Source of the DNA: a virus
Direction: 5' to 3' (one strand)
Virus record (IMG/VR): IMGVR_UViG_3300010430_000352
Coordinates: 1-29,532 of that record
DNA: 29,532 nt
Below the pieces are notes generated by a model. The model did no database searches. It was not told the origin of the DNA and saw only the letters and a program-made list of their open reading frames with translations. The position numbers were made by a program, and so were the translations under genes. Positions 1 through 7,903 of this stretch are shown piece after piece. The first letter of the stretch is position 1. Each line of letters begins with the position of its first letter.

Positions 1-374
1 AAATTAGGACAAGATTTTCTTTTACTAAAATAGTTGTGGGGATAGACGTCCGCATAGATATCTAGGTCAAATGAGGAGCTTAGATCTTGTACTAGATTAG
101 CTAAAGCTCTTATTTGAGTCTCAGTAAACTGGTGACGTCCTCCAATACAAATACCTACGCTAGTAGAGTTGAACCCTTTACAATGGGATCCAGTTTCCTC
201 TAGATCTCTACCGGCAAATATTTCCCCTTTCTTATTAATGTAATAATGATACCCGACGTCTCTAAAGCCTCGGTCCATGTGCCATTCTCTTATCTCATTA
301 ATATTATCGTGGTGTTTTAAATCAGAATCACTACAGTGGATAATAATCTTATCCACCTTCCGTTGAATAGGCAT
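1..374 (-). CDS. T7 lysozyme-like N-acetylmuramoyl-L-alanine amidase (3' end cut by window edge)
   Basis: Translation from the ATG at 374 gives 124 residues before the window ends. It has the Amidase_2/PGRP pattern: IIIHCSDSD with the first zinc ligand His13, WHMDRGFRDVGYHYYI with the conserved Tyr, GSHCKGFNSTSVGICI, and SKRKSCPN with Lys120 and the zinc ligand Cys122. The Lys-x-Cys spacing matches T7 lysozyme K128/C130. The middle His ligand is probably His113 in a YPHNYF context, where most relatives have GHRD. The family cleaves the amide bond between MurNAc and L-Ala in peptidoglycan, so the role is host lysis. In T7 the protein also inhibits the phage RNA polymerase, but no such polymerase is seen here. 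A Shine-Dalgarno AGAAGGA lies 7 nt before the ATG, and the upstream gene's stop lies within this leader. Only the last residues are missing if the length is close to T7's (about 150 aa). Confidence 0.9.
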   Translation of the reverse strand, partial: MPIQRKVDKIIIHCSDSDLKHHDNINEIREWHMDRGFRDVGYHYYINKKGEIFAGRDLEETGSHCKGFNSTSVGICIGGRHQFTETQIRALANLVQDLSSSFDLDIYADVYPHNYFSKRKSCPN

Positions 375-387
375 AATTTTCCTTCTG

Positions 388-654
388 CTAGTATTCTTCT
401 ATGGCCTTAAACCAAAGTCTCAATTCCTCTATCTTAACTAGAGATTGCTGAGTTGCCAAGGTAGGCTCGAATTCCTGAACGTGATTGAAAAGGGCGAGAA
501 GGAGCATATCTACGTAATAATCCGTAAATCCGTCGCTCTCGAATATTTTAGGGATTAAATTATGGATAATAGTTTCCACTCTATCGTTAGGATCCTCATT
601 ACCTCTGAATATTTGAAGGATTTTACCTTCTTTATCCTTGATAGACGTACCCAT
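388..654 (-). CDS. Hypothetical phage protein, 88 aa
   Basis: This is a short acidic protein of unknown function with no recognised domain. It is predicted to be mostly helical, with a leucine-rich stretch in its middle (DMLLLALFNHV). Its start lies inside the end of the metallophosphoesterase gene (23-nt overlap) and its stop is 13 nt before the amidase start. It is therefore the middle member of a tight leftward cluster and is probably translated from the same mRNA. The Shine-Dalgarno is weak (AAGGCGG about 9 nt before the ATG). Placement next to the amidase could suggest a lysis accessory role, but it has no clear membrane segment, so this is only context. Confidence 0.7.
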   Translation of the reverse strand: MGTSIKDKEGKILQIFRGNEDPNDRVETIIHNLIPKIFESDGFTDYYVDMLLLALFNHVQEFEPTLATQQSLVKIEELRLWFKAIEEY

Positions 655-1411
655 TTACGACCGCCTTATATCCTGGGAGTATTCTGATTTGTTTATTAAC
701 GAATTCTTTACCGTCAATAACTGTGAGAAGTGAAAAACATTGCTGCCAGGACTGATGCCCTTTAGCGTATCTAAAGACCTCATTATGCTCTGGGGACAGC
801 GAGAAGGAGCCAAGCCAACCATTTGCCCACACTTCATAAATACGACCAGACCCGCCCGTTCTAACAGCATGATCTATACGGTGGGAACACCCGTATATTG
901 CAGAGATATCAAGCTTTTTCTCCAGACAAGTCATGGCCAAATTTTTGGAATAACTGGGAGGACTATGCTGAATTCTCAGAATCGTATCCTCTACGGCGTA
1001 TTCATAATTATATCGGTACCATTCAATATTATGTTTTTTAAGTTGGAGCTGTTTATCGAGGGTGAGGAGATTCCAAAAGGATGGGCAATCTCTAATAATC
1101 ATGCGCTCTAGACGGTCCTCGTGGTTTCCGTATAAGTAAACAATTTTCTCAGTAGGAAATTTTTTCCGCAGGTCGGAGAAAAAGTCGATTCCCCACTGAA
1201 GTTCGTCCTCTAAAATAGCTTGAATATGGGGAGATTTAGGTCCGTGACTATTGCAATTATAGAAATCTAGGAGATCACCATTGATTACAATATGGGTAAC
1301 ACCTTGATCTTTAGCTATGTCTAGGACGAGTTGGAGAGCCCGAGGATCTTCCCAAGGACCGTGAGGGTCATTGAACACTAGATAAGTATTGATTTTCACG
1401 CTCTCCTCCAT
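632..1411 (-). CDS. Calcineurin-like metallophosphoesterase
   Basis: All metal-binding motifs of the calcineurin-like phosphoesterase superfamily are visible in order: NDPHG (Asp15, His17), NGDLLD (Asp46, Asp49), YGNHED (Asn96, His97), QHS (His149) and GCSH (His177). The family hydrolyses phosphomono- or phosphodiesters with two metal ions. In phages the substrate is usually unknown (nucleotides, RNA ends or protein phosphates), so no substrate is assigned. The whole domain spans residues 8 to about 200, with a short C-terminal extension. Start choice: the ATG at 1411 has no ribosome site ahead of it, but GGAGG overlaps that ATG and sits 5 nt before an in-frame GTG at 1399. The GTG, giving 255 aa, may be the true start. 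It is the first gene of the group overlapping the 88-aa protein and the amidase. Confidence 0.88.
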   Translation of the reverse strand: MEESVKINTYLVFNDPHGPWEDPRALQLVLDIAKDQGVTHIVINGDLLDFYNCNSHGPKSPHIQAILEDELQWGIDFFSDLRKKFPTEKIVYLYGNHEDRLERMIIRDCPSFWNLLTLDKQLQLKKHNIEWYRYNYEYAVEDTILRIQHSPPSYSKNLAMTCLEKKLDISAIYGCSHRIDHAVRTGGSGRIYEVWANGWLGSFSLSPEHNEVFRYAKGHQSWQQCFSLLTVIDGKEFVNKQIRILPGYKAVVNGYVYQG

Positions 1412-1450
1412 GAGAGTGGGAAGTATTTACCTAGCTAGTATAACAGACTT

Positions 1451-1711
1451 TTAGGAGAGAAGTGTTCGGAGTTGGTGTACAGTAATTTCACTTTCTTCGT
1501 ACATGATTGCGTCGAATTTAATACCTCTTAACTTATTAAGATCAGCCATAAGATATAAAAAAGTCGTAGCTCCGTCATGAACTGTGAACTCGGACCTATT
1601 TATTATTATAGGTTGTCCGTCCAACCTTTTAAGCCATCTAAGACTGTCAACTTTCTCGTTAAAGGCTTCTATAAGAGCTTCTCTAGTATCGAAAATCATC
1701 CCTACAACCAC
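1451..1711 (-). CDS. Hypothetical phage protein, 86 aa
   Basis: The reading frame begins with GTG at 1711, 10 nt inside the end of the upstream membrane-protein gene, with GAGG 8 nt ahead; an ATG four codons later (1699) is an alternative. The product looks like a small alpha/beta protein, with a predicted helix at residues 7-20 (DTREALIEAFNEKVDS) followed by beta-rich sequence. No family is recognised. It follows the SNF2 helicase and the two-helix membrane protein in the leftward replication operon, and the overlap suggests translational coupling. Confidence 0.6.
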   Translation of the reverse strand: MVVGMIFDTREALIEAFNEKVDSLRWLKRLDGQPIIINRSEFTVHDGATTFLYLMADLNKLRGIKFDAIMYEESEITVHQLRTLLS

Positions 1712-1947
1712 AATTCTAACCTCTTACACCTTTCAACTACTGTCATCGTAAAGCAAGTATATAGAATAACCCAAGCGAACTGGGATATTGAAACCCATAT
1801 GTATTGCTTACTATCGAACAAAGTTATTATGTAAAACACTCCGCCTAGTAGAACGCCTAAGTAAGCTATAGCTGCGGCTACTATAGCTAGAAGCTTAAAC
1901 GTCTCGACCAAGTTTTTTAAAAAATCTTTAAAGAAGTTACCAATCAT
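1702..1947 (-). CDS. Small two-helix membrane protein, 81 aa
   Basis: Two hydrophobic segments are visible, roughly residues 18-42 (LLAIVAAAIAYLGVLLGGVF and following) and 50-70 (YIWVSISQFAWVILYTCFTM). They are separated by a short polar turn with Asp and Lys, so the protein is probably a hairpin in the inner membrane. The ATG overlaps the SNF2 helicase stop as ATGA (1944-1947), a standard coupling arrangement. It could be a holin-like or superinfection-related protein. Nothing in the sequence decides this, and it is separated from the amidase by three genes. Confidence 0.72.
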   Translation of the reverse strand: MIGNFFKDFLKNLVETFKLLAIVAAAIAYLGVLLGGVFYIITLFDSKQYIWVSISQFAWVILYTCFTMTVVERCKRLELWL

Positions 1948-3221
1948 AATACCGCCAAAGTTTCTTTCTCTTTCTCTTCTAACATTTTTGAAATTTTAAG
2001 ATCTTGGTGAGAGCCCTGGATCCTGTGTATAAGACATTTCTTTTCTTGCCCAATTCTATAGATTCTCTTTCTCGCTTGGCGATTCCTGCCAGGAACCCAA
2101 GATTCATCATTAAAAACAGCGTCAGCCGCTTTAGTAAGTGTAAATCCTGTAGAGAATGAGCCAATTGTCGCCACCAAATACTTGTACTTACTTTCCTGAA
2201 ATTGTACTGCCATTTCAGATCGTTTCTTTGATGGGGTTGCGCCAGATATAAAGGGGCACTCGAGCTTTGCTGCAATCGCTTCACCCGATTCGATGTGGTC
2301 GGTAAACACAATAATTGGGTGTCCCACTTCGTCATGGAGATCTGCCACGTATTTAGCCGTATAGGGAGCTTTTGCCAATGCTGATAAAGCTTTTGCGCTG
2401 GAATCGTTGGATTTGTTAGTTGAAACGAAATCGTCCCATTCTTCCTCCAAATTTCCGTCAAAACTATAATTGATAAGTACGTCTTTGATTGAAATAGGCG
2501 GAAGGTCCAGAACGTCCTCCGCAACACGCCGTAAATATCTTCCTCGTTGAATCGCCTTAAGATCTTGTACATTTCTACTACCCTTGAATTTGGTTACTGT
2601 CCTACCGTTTACTGTGAACTTTACCGGATTGCTAAAATGGTAGTTGAATTTCCACTGATTTGGAAATAATTCCATGAACGTATCCGCTCTAGGATTGTCA
2701 TATTCATAGTTTATGAGTTTAAAGAGGGAGTACCACTCAATAGTTCTATTCTCTACTGGAGTCCCTGTCATTAAGGTAAGTCTTCTAGGCATTTTCTCGT
2801 AGATATACTCGTGAAATAGGCCTCCACGAATAGAGTCTACGTTCTTTAAATAGTGGGCTTCGTCTGCCACTACCCAGTCAGCTAAATCGAACAGCTCCTC
2901 AATATGCTTGAGGTTAGAGTAAGTGGATATAATTAAAGAGGTTTCATAACAGTAGTATTCTGTGAACCTTTTAGATTTTGTTTTGAGCTTGAATTCTGTA
3001 AGTTTCTCTACTTCATTTTCCCAGTTCCCACGTAGGTAGGAGGGGACAATGACTAAGGCGGCTTGGGGACGTACATTAAGTATCGCCCCAAGTGCCTGTA
3101 GTGTTTTCCCGAGACCCATGTCGTCCCCAAGGACGGCATAGGGAGAAGATTCGAGAAAACCAATGCCCTCCGCTTGGAAGGGCTTAGGTATAATATTTGG
3201 CTTAAACCCCACGATTTTCAT
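1944..3221 (-). CDS. SNF2-family (SF2) DNA helicase/ATPase
   Basis: This is a complete SF2 ATPase of 425 aa. The Walker A motif is GDDMGLGKT (residues 32-40), motif Ia VIVPSYL (58-64), motif II ADEAH (119-123) and motif III MTGTP (151-155). The C-terminal half carries motif V/VI: ATIGSFSTGFTLTKA, then RNRQARKRIYRIGQ. DMGLGKT and the RxxRxxRIGQ ending are typical of SNF2/RapA-type translocases. Related phage proteins are thought to act on branched or stalled replication forks or in recombination, as with UvsW-like functions, and that role here is inference. The start overlaps the upstream gene by 20 nt and has no clear Shine-Dalgarno, so expression may depend on coupling. The gene is compact for the family and has no extra DNA-binding domain. 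Confidence 0.93.
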   Translation of the reverse strand: MKIVGFKPNIIPKPFQAEGIGFLESSPYAVLGDDMGLGKTLQALGAILNVRPQAALVIVPSYLRGNWENEVEKLTEFKLKTKSKRFTEYYCYETSLIISTYSNLKHIEELFDLADWVVADEAHYLKNVDSIRGGLFHEYIYEKMPRRLTLMTGTPVENRTIEWYSLFKLINYEYDNPRADTFMELFPNQWKFNYHFSNPVKFTVNGRTVTKFKGSRNVQDLKAIQRGRYLRRVAEDVLDLPPISIKDVLINYSFDGNLEEEWDDFVSTNKSNDSSAKALSALAKAPYTAKYVADLHDEVGHPIIVFTDHIESGEAIAAKLECPFISGATPSKKRSEMAVQFQESKYKYLVATIGSFSTGFTLTKAADAVFNDESWVPGRNRQARKRIYRIGQEKKCLIHRIQGSHQDLKISKMLEEKEKETLAVL

Positions 3222-3744
3222 CGACAGTAGCTACTACTTTTTCAATGAAAGCCGGAAGTACTTTATCCCCGTCAAGGAAATCAACACCAACAACAGCTTG
3301 GCTCACCTTACCGGCGATACCTTTTTCTTCAGATCCTTCTACTCTCCACCCTGGAAGGGCGTCGTCTAGAATGTCAGCAATACGTTCCTTATGATCGTTT
3401 AAGGTACGATCATAACTAAGGATCTTAGGCTTACGAGTTGAAGCTTTTTTCTTAGTCACCTTCTTCTTAGCAGGCTCCTTTTTAGGTGCTTCTTCTTTTG
3501 GCTCCTCAGCTTTCGGCTCCTCTTTAGGGGCTTCTTTCTTAGGTGCTGTTTTCTTTGCCACTTTTTTAACGGTGGCTGGTTTATGTCCTGACTGAGCTTC
3601 AATGGTTTTGTTAACCTCTTCTACAAGTTCAGCACGAACAGCGTTCATATCTTCGCCTGGGAAAACGTCAGCTCTCACCTCAGCTTTGATGTAGGACTCT
3701 CCAATTTTTTCGGTCGCTCCGACCATTACTTCTTTAATTTGCAT
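3202..3744 (-). CDS. Two-domain phage protein with Lys/Pro/Glu-rich linker, 180 aa
   Basis: An N-terminal beta-alpha-beta unit of about 50 residues (SYIKAEVRADVFPGEDMNAV and following) resembles a small domain seen in many phage and bacterial hypothetical proteins; no named function is known to me. It is joined by a low-complexity, highly charged linker (residues about 60-105) made of KKEAPKEEP/KKxAKKK-like repeats. The C-terminal 70-residue domain is acidic and begins ILSYDRTLNDHKERIADIL. The basic linker could bind nucleic acid. The position between the exonuclease/SSB-like genes and the SNF2 helicase suggests a replication or recombination accessory protein. Shine-Dalgarno AAGGAG lies 9 nt before the ATG. 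Confidence 0.75.
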   Translation of the reverse strand: MQIKEVMVGATEKIGESYIKAEVRADVFPGEDMNAVRAELVEEVNKTIEAQSGHKPATVKKVAKKTAPKKEAPKEEPKAEEPKEEAPKKEPAKKKVTKKKASTRKPKILSYDRTLNDHKERIADILDDALPGWRVEGSEEKGIAGKVSQAVVGVDFLDGDKVLPAFIEKVVATVDENRGV

Positions 3745-3756
3745 GATAATTACTCC

Positions 3757-4008
3757 TTATATTTTTGAATTACCGCTTTCTATATATTTTTTAATCTTAG
3801 TAGCTAAGTTATCTCCGGTTAGAGTAGATAGATTTTTAGAATAATTCTCCATACCGTACCAATTTCTATTCGCCGCAATCACTTGAGCTAAAGCACCGTT
3901 ATTGAAAATATGAAAAAGTGTTCTGGCCTCTTCAACAGTTTCTACTTCGAGAGTTAAGCTAAACGGTTTAAACCCATTAGGTACGTTCTGATTTATAAAT
4001 CCCTTCAT
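3757..4008 (-). CDS. Hypothetical phage protein, 83 aa
   Basis: The ATG at 4008 is preceded by AGGAG at 6 nt spacing, a good start. The sequence has a beta strand (FSLTLEVET) followed by a helix (VEEARTLFHIFN), the pattern of small phage alpha/beta proteins. No catalytic motif is visible. It lies 9 nt after the exonuclease stop and 12 nt ahead of the next gene's start, so it belongs to the replication operon. Confidence 0.7.
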   Translation of the reverse strand: MKGFINQNVPNGFKPFSLTLEVETVEEARTLFHIFNNGALAQVIAANRNWYGMENYSKNLSTLTGDNLATKIKKYIESGNSKI

Positions 4009-4017
4009 AACTATCTC

Positions 4018-4920
4018 CTATAGACCGTCTAGGTCGTTTGATTGTGTTTCTTCTTCGTCCTCGAGCCATTCATCTACTACCCATCGTGGAGGATCTAAAC
4101 ACTCCACCTCGTCAGTAAATTCCCACTCGTTGTCCTGGAACTTCTTAATCTCAGCTAAGGCCTTTTGATACTTAGCTCTCCCCACCTCTAACATGAGTTC
4201 AGTTGAGGCGTAGGTTCTACAAGTTCCTTGATCTTTAGAAGCAAAGGTCCAGTAGAAAGTCTCAATCTTAGCGTAAGGCTGATTAGTTTTCTCGATCCAG
4301 CTATTGATCGTGTCCACATAAAGAGCAGCGGATAGGTCATAAGAGAGAGATTCAATCTTTTTCCTAATTCCATGAGGATCTCTTACCGAGCCTGTAGTAG
4401 ATTTAAGGTCCACAATATAAGACTCTTCCTCTGAAAGTTGAAGCCAGTCAGCTCTCACCTTCACATTACACCCCATAAGCTCCCAAAAGAGTGAGGCTTC
4501 AGCTTCCCCACTCTCTAGAAGCTCCATGGCGATTGGAGAATCTTGTACAGCTTCTACAAGAACATTGGCGGTTTTTACTTGATCCGCAGTAAGACAGGTT
4601 GCTCCCTTTTCTTCAGCGGCTTCCTGGGCATCTCTCCACTCCTTCCCAGCTCTACGGGCAACGTCAGCAATGACGAACTCCTTCTCTAGAACATCGGGCT
4701 CTAGAACAGCAGCATGGAAATAACTTCCAATATCGAAAGCTGATTGGAGTTGAGCTGAAACCTTCATTTCTAAGGTCTTAGTAATATATTTTGCGTGAAA
4801 TAGTTCAGGATCTTTCAACATATCCTTAAGAGTTGAGGAAGAAAAGAACCCTTCAGTACCGTGATAGTCGGCGTTAGTTAAGTCGGCTGATGCGTACATC
4901 TGCCCTTTTTCAATTTTCAT
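4018..4920 (-). CDS. PD-(D/E)XK exonuclease, RecE/exodeoxyribonuclease VIII type
   Basis: The 300-aa product carries the motif series of PDDEXK phage exonucleases. These are FSSSTLKDMLKDP near the N-terminus, GSYFHAAVLEP (His69), VRADW (Asp158) and IVDLKST (Asp171, Lys173), then a tyrosine-bearing helix SYDLSAALYVD. The family degrades one strand of duplex ends to leave a 3' single-stranded tail for annealing, and in phages serves recombination and DNA end processing. The start was moved from the upstream GTG (4977) to the ATG at 4920, because AAGGG lies 7 nt before it and the N-terminal homology-like sequence begins just after. No separate single-strand annealing protein is recognised beside it; the candidate SSB precedes it. 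Confidence 0.88.
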   Translation of the reverse strand: MKIEKGQMYASADLTNADYHGTEGFFSSSTLKDMLKDPELFHAKYITKTLEMKVSAQLQSAFDIGSYFHAAVLEPDVLEKEFVIADVARRAGKEWRDAQEAAEEKGATCLTADQVKTANVLVEAVQDSPIAMELLESGEAEASLFWELMGCNVKVRADWLQLSEEESYIVDLKSTTGSVRDPHGIRKKIESLSYDLSAALYVDTINSWIEKTNQPYAKIETFYWTFASKDQGTCRTYASTELMLEVGRAKYQKALAEIKKFQDNEWEFTDEVECLDPPRWVVDEWLEDEEETQSNDLDGL

Positions 4921-4994
4921 TTTGTAACCCTTCTGCTTAAAGGAAGGATGCCAGGAGGGTAGTAGATCCCCTGACACCCCAAAGATATCAGACC
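4921..4994 (-). other. Short intergenic spacer with imperfect inverted repeat
   Basis: Between the candidate SSB gene and the exonuclease there is an imperfect stem (TGTCAGGGG against a TGCCAGGAGGG copy, about 4948-4976) without a T-run. It may be an RNA stability or processing element. It is not convincing as a terminator. Confidence 0.3.
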
Positions 4995-5396
4995 TTAGAG
5001 GCCTGAAGTTGTTTCTTGTTCTTCTGAAGTATCTTCCCCTGTGAGGACTTCAGAAACTTCTACAGTATGACACTCTTTACCCTTATACTTCCCTTTTTCA
5101 AGAGTCGTAGTACCTTGGTAAATAATCTCAATGTCCATACCGATCTCAACTTGCTCCATAGCATAGTCAAGGGATCCACAAGAATTAAGAACAAGCTTCT
5201 TTCCAGCTTCTACGTTCTCTTCTTCCTCTGCGAAATCTGTCTCGATAACTTCAATGTGATAATTAGGCTTGTCGTACTGGTCAACAGACTGGTTTACAAA
5301 ACGACCAACTAGGATATCCCCAGCTGTCCAATTTTTCCACCCTCTGTAAGAACGGGCTCCACCAGAAATTGATCTTTTTCTTCTTTGAACTGTCAT
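4995..5396 (-). CDS. Candidate single-stranded DNA-binding protein (OB-fold-like), 133 aa
   Basis: A strong ribosome site (AAAGGAG, 7 nt spacing) precedes the ATG. The product has a basic N-terminus (QRRKRS), a beta-rich core with GDILVGRFV, YHIEVIET, KKLVLNSCGSL, MDIEIIYQGTTTLEKGKYKG and CHTVEVSEV, and a strongly acidic tail (EDTSEEQE). Beta-rich core, basic patch and acidic C-terminus, set between the polymerase and the exonuclease, are what a phage SSB looks like. Known SSBs use the acidic tail to recruit partners. No diagnostic SSB signature is certain, so the function is inferred from architecture and context. A cell-attachment or structural role is unlikely given the operon. Confidence 0.6.
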   Translation of the reverse strand: MTVQRRKRSISGGARSYRGWKNWTAGDILVGRFVNQSVDQYDKPNYHIEVIETDFAEEEENVEAGKKLVLNSCGSLDYAMEQVEIGMDIEIIYQGTTTLEKGKYKGKECHTVEVSEVLTGEDTSEEQETTSGL

Positions 5397-5437
5397 ACTT
5401 TTCTCCTTTTTACTTTTATGACTTTTATCTTGAACGC

Positions 5438-7573
5438 TTAAAGTACGTCCAAATCTATATCTCTGTCAAAATATTTTGAAAACTTTTTATACTCATTTAT
5501 TCCACGAGGGTCTACATATTTTTGTTGCTTCTTAACAGTTAATCCACCTGGCGTTTGTACATAATCGTCAATATCGTCGTAATCAGTAGACCACACGTTG
5601 GCGTCCAAACCAACATTAGCAAGGTGACGAATGTCTTCAGGGAAAGACTCCCTGAATCCCAAATCCATAGCAGTAGCGAGGACGTCGATAGGGCCGAGAT
5701 CGTCTGAATCATGCTCAATGTAAAGAGCGTCGTGCAGAGTGAAGATAACCTTAAGCCCCCGCCTCTGAGCATGGCGGACAGCTTTTCGCATGATGCTGGA
5801 TCCTGCCCCCTGGATCGGGAAATTAGCGACTGACCTAAAGTTTCGGTTGTCTCCCCACATAGTCCACCCGTCATCGAGTATAAGGAATCCGTTCGTTTCG
5901 TAGTCATCTAAAATATCCTCCCTATAATCCATATATTTATGGAAAACATCTTCAAACATATCAATAAATTCCTGGGCTTCTTCCTCAGAACATGGCTGTC
6001 CAGTATCATTAGCAATTTTATTTGCTAATGAGGGAGCCATCATTCCATATTGGATACCGAGTACTGAAGACTTAAAGCGGTCCCGTAAATCACTGTGGGA
6101 AGCTTTAGTTGCTGATTTTGGTATCCTTCCAGTTGCTTTCCCAAACCATAAGTACACATCACCTGATTTATAGGCCTCAAGCATTGCTGAATCGTTAGAC
6201 AATAATCCTCCCACGAGAAATTCTTCCGATTTATAGTCAATACCACTAATCGCTCTCCCTGCTTCTGGAGCGCAAAGGGACCGCATCCATGCTGATTTGA
6301 GGAAAATGAATCCAGTGGCAGAAGGCTGCGATCTAGCAGACTGAGAGCCGTAAATATTGAAATAAGGTCTAACTCGCTTATCGGATCCAACGGATGACCA
6401 AAAAGTTTTCTTTCCTTCCTTTGCAGGTAGGAATCCATTAAGGTTCTGTCTAGTATGCAAAAATCTAACGAGCTGGGCTCCGAGATTATGTTTAGGATAG
6501 TCATGTCTAAAATCGTAAAATCTTTTAAATGCTTCCAAGCTGAGGGAGTAGGAACCTTTATCTGTTTTAAGCCATCCATCTAGTTGATCCTTTGTGTGAT
6601 TTTCTACAATCCATTTTTTCGTCCCGACTTGATTCCAAGCGTATTTATGCTCGGTTCTCTTCCAGCGGAAAACGTCCCAATCGAATTGGGAGTTAATATC
6701 TCTCTGAATTTCCCTAAGAATCTTAGGAACTGAATCGGAGAAGTTCTTTAATCTATCGTAGTCAATAGGGTAGCCCAGGGACACCATAAGAGCGGTTCTA
6801 GCAGAGTATTCACCCCGATTGAGCATCCACTCTTTTAGGTTGGGCAATATGTGTGAGGGATATCTTCTAGCATATTCCTTACCTATATGAAAGAACAAAG
6901 CAGGAAGATATCTAACGTCGTCCTGGCAATATTTCATAATGGCGGCTTTTTGCTGGATAGTGAATTCATCCGGCGCACTAATGATTAAATCCCTGGTATT
7001 CCTCTTTCTTTCATGGTCGATAACTGTATTATCAAGCATTTTAAAGACCGCTGAGGTAATCCCGTCAGCCGGTTTAGAGTTATTTTCTCCCTGTACCTTT
7101 GACCATTTGGGTTTAGGTGGGAAGGTTTTAATGATTCGCCCTTCTTTAGTCATTTGCCTACCATAAGAAAGACGGTGATCGTGGTTAAGAAGGCAGCGAT
7201 ATTCTAGCCAGAGGTCAATCCAGCTAAATTCCAAGGGATCGAGCCCTAACGCCATAAACGATCTAGCCTCCGCTTCCACACTATAGGCTACAAAGGTGAA
7301 ACCTTTATCCTTAAGATCAGTAAGCTCCTTAACTAGACGCTTTTGTTCATATTCTTCATTATGAAGCCAGTACTCCGTATAATTAGCTATTGCAGAAGTC
7401 TTAATAAAACAACAAGATACAAGATTTACCTGGGTTTCTAGAACTTCATTGAATTCAAAGTCAATGAAGCAATATTTTCCAGAGAACTTTAAATTTTTCT
7501 TATTTAGTAGTGGTCTTGTCATATTCTTTTTTTTTACGTTTATGTAATCTTTCTCCACATGGAAAATTTCCAT
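5438..7573 (-). CDS. Family A DNA polymerase with 3'-5' proofreading exonuclease
   Basis: The 711-aa product has an N-terminal DnaQ-like exonuclease with ExoI IDFEF (Asp38, Glu40), ExoII region FVAYSVEAEA (95-104) and ExoIII YCQDDVRYL (Asp218/219). The polymerase domain has motif A SGIDYKSEE (Asp446), motif B RDRFKSSVLGIQYG (497-510) and motif C FTLHDALYIE (His614, Asp615). All catalytic carboxylates are present, so it should be the replicative polymerase of the phage. At the position of E. coli Pol I Phe762 there is Leu505. No thioredoxin-binding insertion is obvious. The ATG at 7573 lacks a good Shine-Dalgarno and sits in a 7-bp inverted repeat (7559-7573). A second in-frame ATG (7522), just before the LLNKK segment, is an alternative start. 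The C-terminus adds a short charged tail after motif C. Confidence 0.95.
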   Translation of the reverse strand: MEIFHVEKDYINVKKKNMTRPLLNKKNLKFSGKYCFIDFEFNEVLETQVNLVSCCFIKTSAIANYTEYWLHNEEYEQKRLVKELTDLKDKGFTFVAYSVEAEARSFMALGLDPLEFSWIDLWLEYRCLLNHDHRLSYGRQMTKEGRIIKTFPPKPKWSKVQGENNSKPADGITSAVFKMLDNTVIDHERKRNTRDLIISAPDEFTIQQKAAIMKYCQDDVRYLPALFFHIGKEYARRYPSHILPNLKEWMLNRGEYSARTALMVSLGYPIDYDRLKNFSDSVPKILREIQRDINSQFDWDVFRWKRTEHKYAWNQVGTKKWIVENHTKDQLDGWLKTDKGSYSLSLEAFKRFYDFRHDYPKHNLGAQLVRFLHTRQNLNGFLPAKEGKKTFWSSVGSDKRVRPYFNIYGSQSARSQPSATGFIFLKSAWMRSLCAPEAGRAISGIDYKSEEFLVGGLLSNDSAMLEAYKSGDVYLWFGKATGRIPKSATKASHSDLRDRFKSSVLGIQYGMMAPSLANKIANDTGQPCSEEEAQEFIDMFEDVFHKYMDYREDILDDYETNGFLILDDGWTMWGDNRNFRSVANFPIQGAGSSIMRKAVRHAQRRGLKVIFTLHDALYIEHDSDDLGPIDVLATAMDLGFRESFPEDIRHLANVGLDANVWSTDYDDIDDYVQTPGGLTVKKQQKYVDPRGINEYKKFSKYFDRDIDLDVL

Positions 7574-7645
7574 TAAAGTATGTAAATTACGGCTTTTCGG
7601 TGTTGTTTACACGGTTTATTAGGTCTTGGTGTTTTTATTAAAGTA

Positions 7646-7903
7646 TTAATAAGTATCCATCTCCTCAAGTAATCTTATTACTTCTCTCTTAAGCTTGGTA
7701 TTCTCCTCTTTTAGTTTGGCAATCTCGTTGTCTAGTGTTCCGCAAAGATTATACATATCTACAAATAGCTGCAATTCTTCCGGTATCGAGTCTTCATCAA
7801 AGTCCGCCTCGTTACTGATAAGCCTATCCGCATCTTTATATATCCTTTCTTTTTTCCTGAGAGCTATATCCCTTGCGAGTTTAATTGCATCATTTTTACT
7901 CAT
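7646..7903 (-). CDS. Small coiled-coil protein, 85 aa
   Basis: The C-terminal third (about 55-82: LDNEIAKLKEENTKLKREVI) is a clear heptad coiled coil with Leu/Ile at a/d positions, so the protein should oligomerise. The N-terminal part is helical and charged. AGGAG lies 6 nt before the ATG, and the start overlaps the upstream gene by 8 nt. Function unknown. It is the last gene of a run of small early genes feeding into the polymerase gene, with a 72-nt gap in between where only weak promoter-like sequence is seen. Confidence 0.68.
   Translation of the reverse strand: MSKNDAIKLARDIALRKKERIYKDADRLISNEADFDEDSIPEELQLFVDMYNLCGTLDNEIAKLKEENTKLKREVIRLLEEMDTY

Noticed and set aside
740-1111. 123-aa + strand frame opposite the metallophosphoesterase
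   Set aside because: It is a shadow of a gene with all catalytic motifs on the other strand, and has no family features.
7574-7645. Promoter ahead of the DNA polymerase gene
   Set aside because: Only TTGAGG-17-TACTTT, partly inside the upstream gene, could be found; too weak to list.
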